33,425 nucleotides of DNA. It comes from a virus. The translations under genes were made by a program, and so were the position numbers. The stretch covers positions 1 to 33,425 of the IMG/VR virus record IMGVR_UViG_3300013101_000046. One strand, written 5' to 3'. This document shows, piece after piece, positions 10,120 to 17,232 of the stretch (the first letter of the stretch is position 1; every line of letters begins with the position of its first letter). The notes beneath the pieces are model-generated. The model made no database searches, was not told the origin of the DNA, and was given only the letters and a program-made list of their open reading frames with translations.

Positions 10120-10644
10120 TTATTCTTGATCGTATGCTATTCCTTTACCACCTCTAACATGAGATTTTTGTTCATCTTGTAAATCTTTATACGCACCTTT
10201 AAATGAAGATCTTACTTGTTCAAAACTTTTTGCAGCACCTACCAATTGTGTAATATTACCATCCTTTCCTGCTGTTAAATTAGTAGTTCTCATGAACAAT
10301 GCTAATTTATCTAGCATTCCTGAAATTCCTTCATAAGCTCTTGAGGCAGGCGTACTAAACATTTCCTTACATCTATCTACTGCTGAAAAAATTAAAGGAT
10401 CCTCTGTAGAGAATTTAGCCTCAATGTCTTTTAATATACTATCCTCTTTATCAATCGCAACCATATTAAAATAAGGATTTGCATCAGGATTAGGATATGT
10501 CATATAAAACAAATAAGCATATACTTTTAAATATTCTTCATTTTTTTTATATTTTGTCATAATATCCTTCAGCCATTTAATTGTATAACAATGCTCAGTC
10601 GGGATTATTTTTCCATTCTGAACATCAAATAGTTTTGATACCAT
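10120..10644 (-). CDS. Helical protein upstream of terminase, possible small-subunit candidate
   Basis: A 174-residue protein starting MVSKLFDVQNGKIIP at 10644. The frame is open further upstream to a TTG at 10680, but the ATG is the better start. It overlaps the end of the RecB-like nuclease gene by about 20 bases. The protein is largely helical, with an N-terminal segment of about 60 residues resembling a small globular domain and a basic C-terminus (KSHVRGGKGIAYDQE). Being one small gene away from terminase, it is a candidate small terminase subunit or packaging factor, but no helix-turn-helix is clear. Confidence 0.66.
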   Translation of the reverse strand: MVSKLFDVQNGKIIPTEHCYTIKWLKDIMTKYKKNEEYLKVYAYLFYMTYPNPDANPYFNMVAIDKEDSILKDIEAKFSTEDPLIFSAVDRCKEMFSTPASRAYEGISGMLDKLALFMRTTNLTAGKDGNITQLVGAAKSFEQVRSSFKGAYKDLQDEQKSHVRGGKGIAYDQE

Positions 10645-11461
10645 TCTTTTTAGGATTTTTAATATGATTAATAATAGCAAGTACTTCTTCTTTTAAATAA
10701 GGTAATTCATATATAACTACTTCATCTACGACAGGGTTATCATTTTCATCAAGTTCTATAATAGGATACCCATATTCATTTTCGCCTACCTGTTTAAAAA
10801 TAATATGTCGTAATGTTAATTTACCCGGTTCTAAATGAGGATTATGTTTAAGGGCCATGTACATATACATGCTTAATTGTAAACAGTAATGTTCATAATT
10901 ACAATCTTCTATATGAGTTAATGGTTCTGATAAACAAGTAGTTTCTCCTTTCCAATTAGTATATCCATTAAATTTAATTTCTTTATTGGTTTTGTAATCC
11001 ATTATATTAATTTTTCCATTAACCACATCAAGATAATCAGCTTGACCACATGCTCCCGCGGAAGTAAGATAAACAAAATGCTCAGGATAAATTCCTGGAT
11101 TAAGTTTTTGTTCAGGTGCGTATTTTAGACCATCAATTATTTTTGGAGGAATTACAGGTAAATCATACCCTTCTATATTTAATGTATCACAAGATATTAA
11201 ATCAGCCTCTCGTTCATTATGATAAAAAGTACCCATACCAGTAGCTCTTAAATTTTCAGTCTTCCAAATTTCTAAAATTTTTTCTTCTGGTATTTTATAC
11301 CATTTGGATTTTCTATTTTTAGAACACTTAGCAGCCACCGCTTCTGCATCAAATTCGGATTTAAATAATCCTATTATTTTGGTAACGCTTTTCCACTCTA
11401 TAGTACTATTAGGATCTAAATCCTTATATAAGTGGCCTTCTTCTTTAAATATCAAACTCAT
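10625..11461 (-). CDS. PD-(D/E)XK nuclease, RecB/Cas4-like
   Basis: A 278-residue protein with the RecB-family motif set: TGMGTFYHNE (His81), GQADYLDV with Asp142, IMDYKTNKE with Asp155 and Lys157, and a Gln-containing helix (HYCLQLSMYMYM, Gln195) that normally follows the active site. These residues coordinate metal and cut DNA in PD-(D/E)XK exonucleases. Such a nuclease near the terminase is common in crAss-like phages, where it may process replicating DNA. It is a complete domain with no helicase part. Fold and catalytic residues are seen directly; the substrate is unknown. Confidence 0.85.
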   Translation of the reverse strand: MSLIFKEEGHLYKDLDPNSTIEWKSVTKIIGLFKSEFDAEAVAAKCSKNRKSKWYKIPEEKILEIWKTENLRATGMGTFYHNEREADLISCDTLNIEGYDLPVIPPKIIDGLKYAPEQKLNPGIYPEHFVYLTSAGACGQADYLDVVNGKINIMDYKTNKEIKFNGYTNWKGETTCLSEPLTHIEDCNYEHYCLQLSMYMYMALKHNPHLEPGKLTLRHIIFKQVGENEYGYPIIELDENDNPVVDEVVIYELPYLKEEVLAIINHIKNPKKNGIKTI

Positions 11462-11480
11462 TTTTTATATTTTATGTTAT

Positions 11481-11699
11481 TTAATCTCCTTTATAGCCCG
11501 ACATCTTAGTTTTATCAAAAGGGTTTTTTACAGTTATTTTTTGATAACCAATCTGCGTCTTTGTCTTTGTTGGAGGTTTCCCTGTTAATTCAGATATTAT
11601 CTTGCATCCTTTACATATGCTACATTCATGTCTAGTTAATAGCATTTCATCTGGGCACCACCCTTTACCTTCACACACAGGACATTTTTGCCAACTCAT
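11481..11699 (-). CDS. Small zinc-finger protein with DnaJ-like Cys motifs
   Basis: A 72-residue protein with CPVCEGKGWC (Cys6, Cys9, Cys15) and CSICKGC (Cys26, Cys29, Cys32), resembling the CxxCxGxG repeats of DnaJ zinc domains. The C-terminal half is basic and polar. It overlaps the following Cys-rich gene by 4 bases and precedes the nuclease gene by 19. Two zinc-binding genes in a row suggest roles in nucleic-acid or protein binding during packaging or late expression. No enzymatic motif is visible. The zinc-binding call is good; the function is unknown. Confidence 0.68.
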   Translation of the reverse strand: MSWQKCPVCEGKGWCPDEMLLTRHECSICKGCKIISELTGKPPTKTKTQIGYQKITVKNPFDKTKMSGYKGD

Positions 11700-12019
11700 T
11701 TTTCTTCGAGGTTTAGTGAATCTTCTATCATTTCTTCTTCTAAATCATCTACTACTGCATCCCATCTTGGATTATTTTCATCACCACATCCTGAAGATAA
11801 AGATCTTAATTTTAACGAAAGACTGCATCCGCATTTCCCACAACAAGGCTGAGTACCTGCCATATAACATTCATTCCCTTTACTATCAATAAAGGAACAT
11901 TTCCGGCATATTTGCATCCTTTCTTTAAAGATCTCTTCTATGTGTTTTTTCTTAAATATCTTATTTTTAATTCCTTCTAAGATCAAACCTTTACTCTTAT
12001 AAAGCTTTATTAGCGACAT
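11696..12019 (-). CDS. Cys-rich zinc-binding protein, late block
   Basis: I use the ATG at 12019 (MSLIKLYKSKGLI; 107 residues), because it is preceded by GAAAGGAAT, an SD-like site, and limits overlap with the IHF-like gene to about 23 bases. A longer reading reaches 12067. Cys residues at 38, 41, 51, 59, 60, 63, 65 and 78 form CRKC, PCCGKCGC and SSGCG motifs, a typical zinc-ribbon set. The C-terminus is very acidic (DDLEEEMIEDSLNLEEK). I remember similar Cys patterns in Bacteroidota phage proteins of unknown function, but no role is established. Confidence 0.7.
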   Translation of the reverse strand: MSLIKLYKSKGLILEGIKNKIFKKKHIEEIFKERMQICRKCSFIDSKGNECYMAGTQPCCGKCGCSLSLKLRSLSSGCGDENNPRWDAVVDDLEEEMIEDSLNLEEK

Positions 12020-12380
12020 ATTCCTTTCTCTCTTTTCTTTTTTCTGTATACCTATCTTTTTCTGCATCAATAAGAATTAATAATTTAGACATTTTATCAT
12101 TATAAGAAATTAATCTTTTAATATTTGCCTCATCTTTAGATTCTTCTCTTATTAATTTTTTAGATACTCTATCATATTTAAGCATTAACTTTTCTAAAGT
12201 TTTTTTCTTTACTATAAAAGAACCAAAATTTATAATTGATATTCTAGGATGCTCTAAACTTTTAATATGGTTTTTTACAGAAGACCAGTAAAAGCCAGAT
12301 ACATCCGAAACAAGATTTTCGGAGACACCTAACTTTTCTGCTGTTGGTTTAATTACTTCATTATGCTTTGCTGGCCTCAT
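11997..12380 (-). CDS. IHF/HU-family DNA-binding subunit
   Basis: A 127-residue protein. Residues about 7-65 have the HU/IHF layout: two helices (PTAEKLGVSENLVSDVSGFYW), a beta turn and INFGSFIV (Gly53-Ser54-Phe55), matching the GxGxF-type motif before the DNA-binding arms. The C-terminal half is a basic coiled extension. IHF-like subunits beside the structural genes are a known crAss-like trait. It would bend DNA, possibly for packaging, replication or late promoter control. It overlaps the upstream winged-helix gene by 20 bases, suggesting co-translation. The family call is fairly firm; the arm motif is weaker than in bacterial HU. Confidence 0.8.
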   Translation of the reverse strand: MRPAKHNEVIKPTAEKLGVSENLVSDVSGFYWSSVKNHIKSLEHPRISIINFGSFIVKKKTLEKLMLKYDRVSKKLIREESKDEANIKRLISYNDKMSKLLILIDAEKDRYTEKRKERKEYVANKAL

Positions 12381-12771
12381 CTATAGATTCAGTTCTTAAT
12401 AGTTTAACTTGAATAAAAATATTCCCCGAAGTTTCTATTTTCATATCCGGATTTAACTCAATAGATTTTTTTTCACGTTTAATTAAACCAATATTATTTA
12501 GTTTATTTACAGAATTTCTTACTGTTTGTGGAGTCTTAAAAATCTCTTTTTCAAACTTAAGATTATGATCTTTAGTACGCTCATCAAATTTACAAGCAGC
12601 ATTACAGAAATGAGTAAACTCTGCTTTACTGGAGATACCCAATAAAGTAAGACAGTCTAAATCAGAATTTGAAATGCTAATTCCTTTAAAATGAGTATAC
12701 ATATTTATTTGGAACTTGACAATATCAAATAGATTTAACTTATTAGATCTTTCTATTTTATTTAAAATCAT
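12361..12771 (-). CDS. Winged-helix DNA-binding protein
   Basis: A 136-residue protein. Residues about 80-112 (TPQTVRNSVNKLNNIGLIKR) read as the recognition helix and turn of a winged helix: a T-x-x-T-V-x-x-x-V-x-x-L stretch followed by G-L-I-x-R, typical of MarR/RepA-like proteins. The N-terminal part is helical and the C-terminus forms a strand-rich wing. It sits between the M15 peptidase and the IHF-like gene, overlapping the latter, so the two probably act together on DNA. It could be a late regulator or a replication-initiation-like protein; the sequence does not decide. Confidence 0.68.
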   Translation of the reverse strand: MILNKIERSNKLNLFDIVKFQINMYTHFKGISISNSDLDCLTLLGISSKAEFTHFCNAACKFDERTKDHNLKFEKEIFKTPQTVRNSVNKLNNIGLIKREKKSIELNPDMKIETSGNIFIQVKLLRTESIDEASKA

Positions 12772-12774
12772 TAT

Positions 12775-13224
12775 CTAATAATTACTATAGCCGTGTTTCT
12801 TACTGACTTTTAATATTTGTTTTTTAAGATTGTTTGGATCATATCCCACATGTACCCAGTTAGGTTCATCATCAGTACCATATTCCCAAATAAGTTGCGT
12901 AAATTCTAAATTATCTTTTACATAATGAAAGATTTCTGAATTAGTAATTTTACCAAACATATCTGCATCAATATCCAAAGCCTCCCCTTTACAATGCTGA
13001 GATGTCTTACTACCTCTAACTGCAGCATTTAATTCCTTAGATCTATAACCAGAACTAATACCAATAGGTACGCCAAAATGATTTCTTAATGGTTCAAAAA
13101 TTTGATTTGCTACTAATGTTAAAGAATTTAAATGAATCTTTGTTGGAGTATTATCTATACCATGTCTTGATGCAGTATTAGATTTCGTAACTTCTTTTAA
13201 AGTTAAATGTTCGCTAATTTTCAT
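12775..13224 (-). CDS. Endolysin-like M15 peptidase (D-Ala peptidase family)
   Basis: A 149-residue protein with the M15 zinc-peptidase pattern: ISSGYRS at 56-62, SQHCKGEALDID with ligands His77 and Asp84, and WVHV with His125. This family cleaves peptide bonds in peptidoglycan stem peptides, and phages use it as an endolysin or virion-associated lysin. It has no signal peptide, so export would need the holin encoded at about 15.5 kb or action from the virion. It abuts the coiled-coil gene (1-base gap). The size fits a single-domain M15 enzyme. Confidence 0.9.
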   Translation of the reverse strand: MKISEHLTLKEVTKSNTASRHGIDNTPTKIHLNSLTLVANQIFEPLRNHFGVPIGISSGYRSKELNAAVRGSKTSQHCKGEALDIDADMFGKITNSEIFHYVKDNLEFTQLIWEYGTDDEPNWVHVGYDPNNLKKQILKVSKKHGYSNY

Positions 13225-13225
13225 A

Positions 13226-13510
13226 CTACTGTTTTTTAAGAGTTTTGGCTGTTTCTTTAGACAGAGATTCCTTGGCTTCTTTTTCAGCCTGCCTTTGAGA
13301 TTCCATCATCTGCCCTTTTCGCATCATTATCTCAATACGTGTCATTTCGGCAACTTCTATTTCTGTAAGTAAGCTTTCATATTTAGCTTTCTTTTCAAGA
13401 AATGGAATTTCTTCATCATAAAATTTCATTAGATTTTTTTTCTGCTTTTCATAAGCAGCAGGATCAAATTCTTGATTACCTTTTTGTTTTTGATCTTTGG
13501 AATTACTCAT
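13226..13510 (-). CDS. Small coiled-coil protein preceding the peptidase
   Basis: A 94-residue, strongly charged, almost wholly helical protein (many Lys, Glu and Gln; residues about 20-85 look like one coiled coil), with no membrane segment. The ATG at 13510 is preceded by an ATTTAAACCAATAAT leader also found before other genes here. It is the first gene after the terminator at 13589-13611, so it probably starts the transcript carrying peptidase, IHF-like, nuclease and packaging genes. It may be a virion-assembly or lysis chaperone; the function is unknown. Confidence 0.68.
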   Translation of the reverse strand: MSNSKDQKQKGNQEFDPAAYEKQKKNLMKFYDEEIPFLEKKAKYESLLTEIEVAEMTRIEIMMRKGQMMESQRQAEKEAKESLSKETAKTLKKQ

Positions 13511-13588
13511 ATTATTGGTTTAAATATATTTAGTGTAAAAATACTAAAAATGTTTAAACATTACAAGTTTATATTTTTCAAAATAAAA

Positions 13589-13611
13589 AAAGTCAGTGAC
13601 TAACTGACTTT
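13589..13611 (-). terminator. Intrinsic terminator between tail/appendage genes and the packaging block
   Basis: Perfect 8-bp stem (AAAGTCAG / CTGACTTT) with loop TGACTAA and flanking A and T runs. It lies downstream of the gene ending at 13637 and upstream of the one starting at 13510, so it separates two leftward transcripts. The run of A before the stem on the plus strand gives the U tail for the leftward direction. Confidence 0.85.
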
Positions 13612-13636
13612 TCTAACAATTAAACTAAATAAAATT

Positions 13637-14335
13637 TTATAAATCTGTACCGCTATATGTAGCTATTGATTTAGGTTTAACTTGAGCTTCCGCATCTACA
13701 TTATCAATTCTATTTCTATTGGCCTCATCTCTACGTGTATGATTTTGTACACCTGGTGCGTTATATAGAATATTTTTATTATCATTAGTAAAGACCGTAT
13801 GATATAACGCATCATTTATGAATGCTGTATTCATATACCCAGGATTAACTCCACATAGTGCAATATCTGCGGGAACTTTTAAATTATTCCAGGCATTCAT
13901 ATATGCTGTAGAATTTGTGACAGTATCTAACACATTCCCTTGACAATCCTCAATTTTAACCTCTCCTTCAGGAAATATATATACACACATTCTATGATGA
14001 AGATCTGAAGTGTCATTATAAAAATTAGATTTTGTTATTGCAATCATGATTGCAAAATTATGACGCAGATTATTAAAATCTTGTACGGAATTAGTCTGTG
14101 CGGTAGCTCCTGTTAACGTAGATTCTAAAGCAGCTATTGCAGATGCCTGTAAACCTCCTCTAATCTTCCTAATAGTATTTACAGTACCTGTTGTAAAAGA
14201 AGATTCGTACTGACATAACAAAGTAAGTGCATTAACAATATCTTGATTATTTCCTTTGAGAGCTATAAATTTTAATAATTTATTAGAACTTACATAAATT
14301 TTGATTGGTTTTTCCAATATTGGAGGAGGAGCCAT
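13637..14335 (-). CDS. Late structural or appendage protein, unknown
   Basis: A 232-residue soluble protein starting MAPPPILEKPIKIYVSS. The N-terminal 30 residues are strand-rich, residues 30-110 are helical and Thr/Ala-rich, and the C-terminus is polar and probably extended. It is the last gene before the terminator at 13.6 kb, in the fibre/lysis stretch. No enzyme motif is visible. It is likely a virion component by position, for example an appendage or neck part, but nothing in the sequence identifies it. Confidence 0.65.
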   Translation of the reverse strand: MAPPPILEKPIKIYVSSNKLLKFIALKGNNQDIVNALTLLCQYESSFTTGTVNTIRKIRGGLQASAIAALESTLTGATAQTNSVQDFNNLRHNFAIMIAITKSNFYNDTSDLHHRMCVYIFPEGEVKIEDCQGNVLDTVTNSTAYMNAWNNLKVPADIALCGVNPGYMNTAFINDALYHTVFTNDNKNILYNAPGVQNHTRRDEANRNRIDNVDAEAQVKPKSIATYSGTDL

Positions 14336-14368
14336 AATTTTATTTTTTAAATAATATAATTTATAATT

Positions 14369-14530
14369 TTATTCCGGGCCATTTTTTAAAGGTAATTCAA
14401 CCAATACATTACTGGTATCTTTATCTTTAATAATAATACAATTTAATTCTTCATTTTTATATATTTCAATATCCTCTCTTATATCTAATCCTGGATAATG
14501 AGGATTTTCCATTAGTAGTTCTTCAGCCAT
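14369..14530 (-). CDS. Small acidic protein, 53 residues
   Basis: A short open frame starting MAEELLMENPHYPG and ending ELPLKNGPE. The ATG overlaps the stop of the upstream gene (TAATG at 14528-14532), a typical translational-coupling arrangement, which supports it being translated. It is acidic, with a predicted beta-hairpin segment (LNCIIIKDKDTSNVLVEL). The tight spacing fits the surrounding late operon. Function unknown. Confidence 0.6.
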   Translation of the reverse strand: MAEELLMENPHYPGLDIREDIEIYKNEELNCIIIKDKDTSNVLVELPLKNGPE

Positions 14531-14973
14531 TAGTCTCTAGTATAAGTTATCCAAAAATGGTAATCATAATTCCCGGCTGCTGTCCAATACCAATAAAAAT
14601 TTGTAGGATCTATATAATTAGCATAAGTAGCATATTGAGCTCCTCCTGGGGTTCCTACATAACCAGATGCAGCAACTAAAGTTTGTATCCCTGGAATTTC
14701 ATGAGGGACTCTTCCATAAGAACCACCTGTTGTAAAACTAGTTCCTGTTAAAAGTTTTCTGTAAATAGGTTTATCATCTATCCAAATTTTTCCAGTATCT
14801 ACTTCTTCACCTTCTTTAAATAAAACAGGTGCTTCTGCAACCCAATCATTAGTAAAATCAGGTCCATTTTGTGTATACACAATACCATCTTTTTTCCAAA
14901 GATACCTAGCACCATTCTTTCTTTTCAATCCTGCAGGAGATCTCATCCCTCTTTCTAACTCGTTATAATTCAT
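14530..14973 (-). CDS. Tail or fibre-associated protein rich in aromatic residues
   Basis: A 147-residue protein starting MNYNELERGMRSPAGL at 14973. A longer frame reaches a TTG at 15000, but the ATG is more likely. It is rich in Tyr, Trp, Gly and Thr, especially at the C-terminus (FYWYWTAAGNYDYHFWITYTRD), with no membrane segment. Such Gly- and aromatic-rich compositions are common in short virion or adhesin-like proteins. It shares its stop with the start of the 53-residue gene. Function unknown beyond a probable virion or tail role. Confidence 0.62.
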   Translation of the reverse strand: MNYNELERGMRSPAGLKRKNGARYLWKKDGIVYTQNGPDFTNDWVAEAPVLFKEGEEVDTGKIWIDDKPIYRKLLTGTSFTTGGSYGRVPHEIPGIQTLVAASGYVGTPGGAQYATYANYIDPTNFYWYWTAAGNYDYHFWITYTRD

Positions 14974-15032
14974 ATCTGTTGTGTTACTATAATATACCAA
15001 AAAAGATTAACTATATCAAATAAATTTCAAAT

Positions 15033-15467
15033 CTAATGTTCAAAGTAACAAAACTTTGTAACCCCTTCTTTATTTACATAATAATAAGTCCATCTTTCAT
15101 AATCAGGTATAGCTCTATAAACATCTCCTTTTCTATCTCTATACCAAATATCTCCTCTTTTATCAATCCTAAGACCTAAAGCAAAAAACTCTTTCCCTTT
15201 TATTTCTTGGTCTTGATGATGTTTTAAAAATCCTTTAAACTCTCTTTTAAACCTATACATGTCTGACCTATGAACATGAATAGAATCTAATAAATCTTCC
15301 TTAAGTAACTCCAAATCTTCCTTAGATGCAGTATCATCCCCAATAAGTATATTTTTAATTTCTGGAATAATAAACTGAAACGCAACAATAATAGCCACTA
15401 CAACAGTAAGTTTACCACTAGTTCCTTTTAACCATTTCCATATATCAAAATGCTCCTTGTTTGGCAT
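15033..15467 (-). CDS. Single-span membrane protein with coiled coil, possible lysis accessory
   Basis: A 144-residue protein with a hydrophobic segment at about 20-40 (LTVVVAIIVAFQFIIPEIK), then a helical charged region (about 50-95) and a compact C-terminal domain with repeated aromatic strands (DIWYRDRKGDVYRAIP, WTYYYVNKEG). It follows the holin gene by 9 bases on the same strand. The layout (one membrane anchor, coiled coil, small C-terminal domain) resembles lysis accessory or spanin-like proteins, but no lipobox is present. It could instead be a membrane-anchored virion protein. Confidence 0.6.
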   Translation of the reverse strand: MPNKEHFDIWKWLKGTSGKLTVVVAIIVAFQFIIPEIKNILIGDDTASKEDLELLKEDLLDSIHVHRSDMYRFKREFKGFLKHHQDQEIKGKEFFALGLRIDKRGDIWYRDRKGDVYRAIPDYERWTYYYVNKEGVTKFCYFEH

Positions 15468-15476
15468 AATTCTTTC

Positions 15477-15869
15477 TTATTTTATTTTATTTTTCCATAA
15501 AGCTTTCTTCATTCTATCTAAAAGATCATATCCAAGAATTTTACTAATGTTTTCAAATATACTTTTTCCCTCTACGGTAGCCAATATTCCCAAAGTAACT
15601 TTTACAAAAGGGATTTCCGGAGTAATGAACTCCATTAGAAAAGCAGACCATATAGCAAAAGGATAAAGTATTAACTTAGCAACAACTCTTCCTAATTTTC
15701 TAGAATGGATTTTACTTAACCCTCCTTCTTTATAAGCTGCCCATACTCCTGTTAACGTATCAATCATAATCAATGCTCCAATGGTAAACATGGCAAGATA
15801 TAATTGAGAAAAAAATAAACCTATAAATATAGTTATTTCAGAACTGAGTATTAATATTTTTTCTTTCAT
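15477..15869 (-). CDS. Phage holin
   Basis: A 130-residue protein with several hydrophobic segments (about 7-22, 24-42, 65-85, 90-105) and the holin-family signature DTLTGVWAAYKEGG near residues 37-50, followed by a basic SRKLGRVVAK. Holins of this type assemble in the inner membrane late in infection and open holes that let the lysin reach peptidoglycan. Its start overlaps the stop of the upstream membrane gene by one base. It lies in the late block with the M15 peptidase about 2.5 kb further along, so together they form a split lysis set. Confidence 0.85.
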   Translation of the reverse strand: MKEKILILSSEITIFIGLFFSQLYLAMFTIGALIMIDTLTGVWAAYKEGGLSKIHSRKLGRVVAKLILYPFAIWSAFLMEFITPEIPFVKVTLGILATVEGKSIFENISKILGYDLLDRMKKALWKNKIK

Positions 15870-16348
15870 TATTTCCCTTTTAAATTTTTATTTTTAATTT
15901 TTTCATACGCTAAATATTTTTCCCAAGAACCTAAAGTATGTCTTTTTTCTCTAAAAATTTTATTTAATATTTTACTTAATCCTTTACCTCTTTTATTTAT
16001 TGGTAGTTTTTTATATTCTAAATGGCCAATAGATGCAGACACAGTAACATCCTTACATCCAAACATTGTATTTTCTTCACTCGTTACGGAATCTTCTATC
16101 CATTCTCCCCAGACATTCCCCATGATATCAAAGGCTATTGCTATCCCATCATAAAAGAAATTACCTATTGTTGATAGTGTACCATCAATTAATCGCCACC
16201 AAATAGAAAAGAATAACTTCCAATTTTTATATTTAATCGCCATATATATAGGATATATTAAGTTAAATATCATCCCTATAACAATTACTATTGAAAATAT
16301 AATAATAGCAACGATCATTATTATGATATTTATAAAAAATGTTTTCAT
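15869..16348 (-). CDS. Membrane protein with long N-terminal hydrophobic region
   Basis: A 159-residue protein. Residues 4-36 form a very hydrophobic stretch rich in Ile and Val (one or two spans), a second weaker segment lies near 45-60, and the C-terminal 80 residues are basic and soluble, ending in KNKNLKGK. Start and stop overlap the neighbouring genes by one base on each side (TAATG type), so it belongs to the same translational unit as the holin. It could be a holin partner or a membrane factor for entry; no family is recognised. Confidence 0.65.
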   Translation of the reverse strand: MKTFFINIIIMIVAIIIFSIVIVIGMIFNLIYPIYMAIKYKNWKLFFSIWWRLIDGTLSTIGNFFYDGIAIAFDIMGNVWGEWIEDSVTSEENTMFGCKDVTVSASIGHLEYKKLPINKRGKGLSKILNKIFREKRHTLGSWEKYLAYEKIKNKNLKGK

Positions 16349-17220
16349 TATATTATTTCTCCTTTTAATTTAGATATTATATATGCTCTAAGAGTCATGC
16401 CTATCATGAATGGAATCATGGCTTGTGTCTGAGCAGTATCTACTACTACAGTGTCAATCCAAACGTGGTTTACCTCTGCATCATTCAACAAGTCATCAAA
16501 AAGCCTACCTTTTCCTGATTTTAAATAACTGCTAATTGCACCATTATAAAACTCCATAATCTCTAAAAGTTTATCTGTTGCAGTATCTTCATCAGGAAAT
16601 ACTCCACTTAATATTCCTCCCATTGCAGTATGACCAACTAAAATATTAACTATATTATCTCTACGTCTTTTTCCTTCTTTATTCTGCTTATTCATGGTAT
16701 CATAAATCTTAGTGGTTACTTTCGTGTTCAAATCATCTAAGGAATTATTATTTTTATACCATCTACGAGTTTTAGTTCTGTTAGTAACTCTTCTTGCTGC
16801 TGGAACTTTTGCTGTGTCATCTACATGCGTTATATATACTTCATCAACTTCTAAAATCTTAGCTCCTTTGTTTTGACTATCTACAAAACCGTAGTAAAAT
16901 TCAGTCTTTGTTGAAAATCCATCATTAGAAAAAGTATGCATAGAATGTAATTTTACATCCGTTTTAAGTTCTGATTTATAATCAACATCAGTTACATTTT
17001 TATTTTTAATATTAGTATTTACAAGATCAAAAATCTTATAATCTTTAAAATCTTCTTGATTATCTGAAATATATTCTTGTTTAATTTCTTGAGAAACTAC
17101 TTCTGTGTAATCATTCCCTGGAGAAACATCCGATACAATGAATTGTTCTTTGTATGTCTTGTCAATAGGGACACCTCCTATTTGAGGATTATATTCATCA
17201 TATTGCCATAATTTATCCAT
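16348..17220 (-). CDS. Large unknown soluble protein in the appendage operon
   Basis: A 290-residue protein with no signal or membrane segment. The N-terminal 120 residues are polar with strand pattern. Residues 130-190 are Lys/Arg-rich (RRVTNRTKTRRWYK; KEGKRRRDN). The C-terminal 90 are more hydrophobic and helical, ending IISKLKGEII. It follows the beta-helix spike gene by 12 bases and overlaps the next by one. By position it is a virion or adhesin-assembly protein; the basic middle could contact nucleic acid or acidic protein. I do not recognise it. Confidence 0.66.
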   Translation of the reverse strand: MDKLWQYDEYNPQIGGVPIDKTYKEQFIVSDVSPGNDYTEVVSQEIKQEYISDNQEDFKDYKIFDLVNTNIKNKNVTDVDYKSELKTDVKLHSMHTFSNDGFSTKTEFYYGFVDSQNKGAKILEVDEVYITHVDDTAKVPAARRVTNRTKTRRWYKNNNSLDDLNTKVTTKIYDTMNKQNKEGKRRRDNIVNILVGHTAMGGILSGVFPDEDTATDKLLEIMEFYNGAISSYLKSGKGRLFDDLLNDAEVNHVWIDTVVVDTAQTQAMIPFMIGMTLRAYIISKLKGEII

Positions 17221-17232
17221 GGTGTGTATTTA

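Noticed and set aside
14974-15000. TTG start for the 14530-14973 gene
   Set aside because: ATG at 14973 is available and no ribosome site favours the TTG; likewise for TTG starts at 10680, 22722 and 25952.
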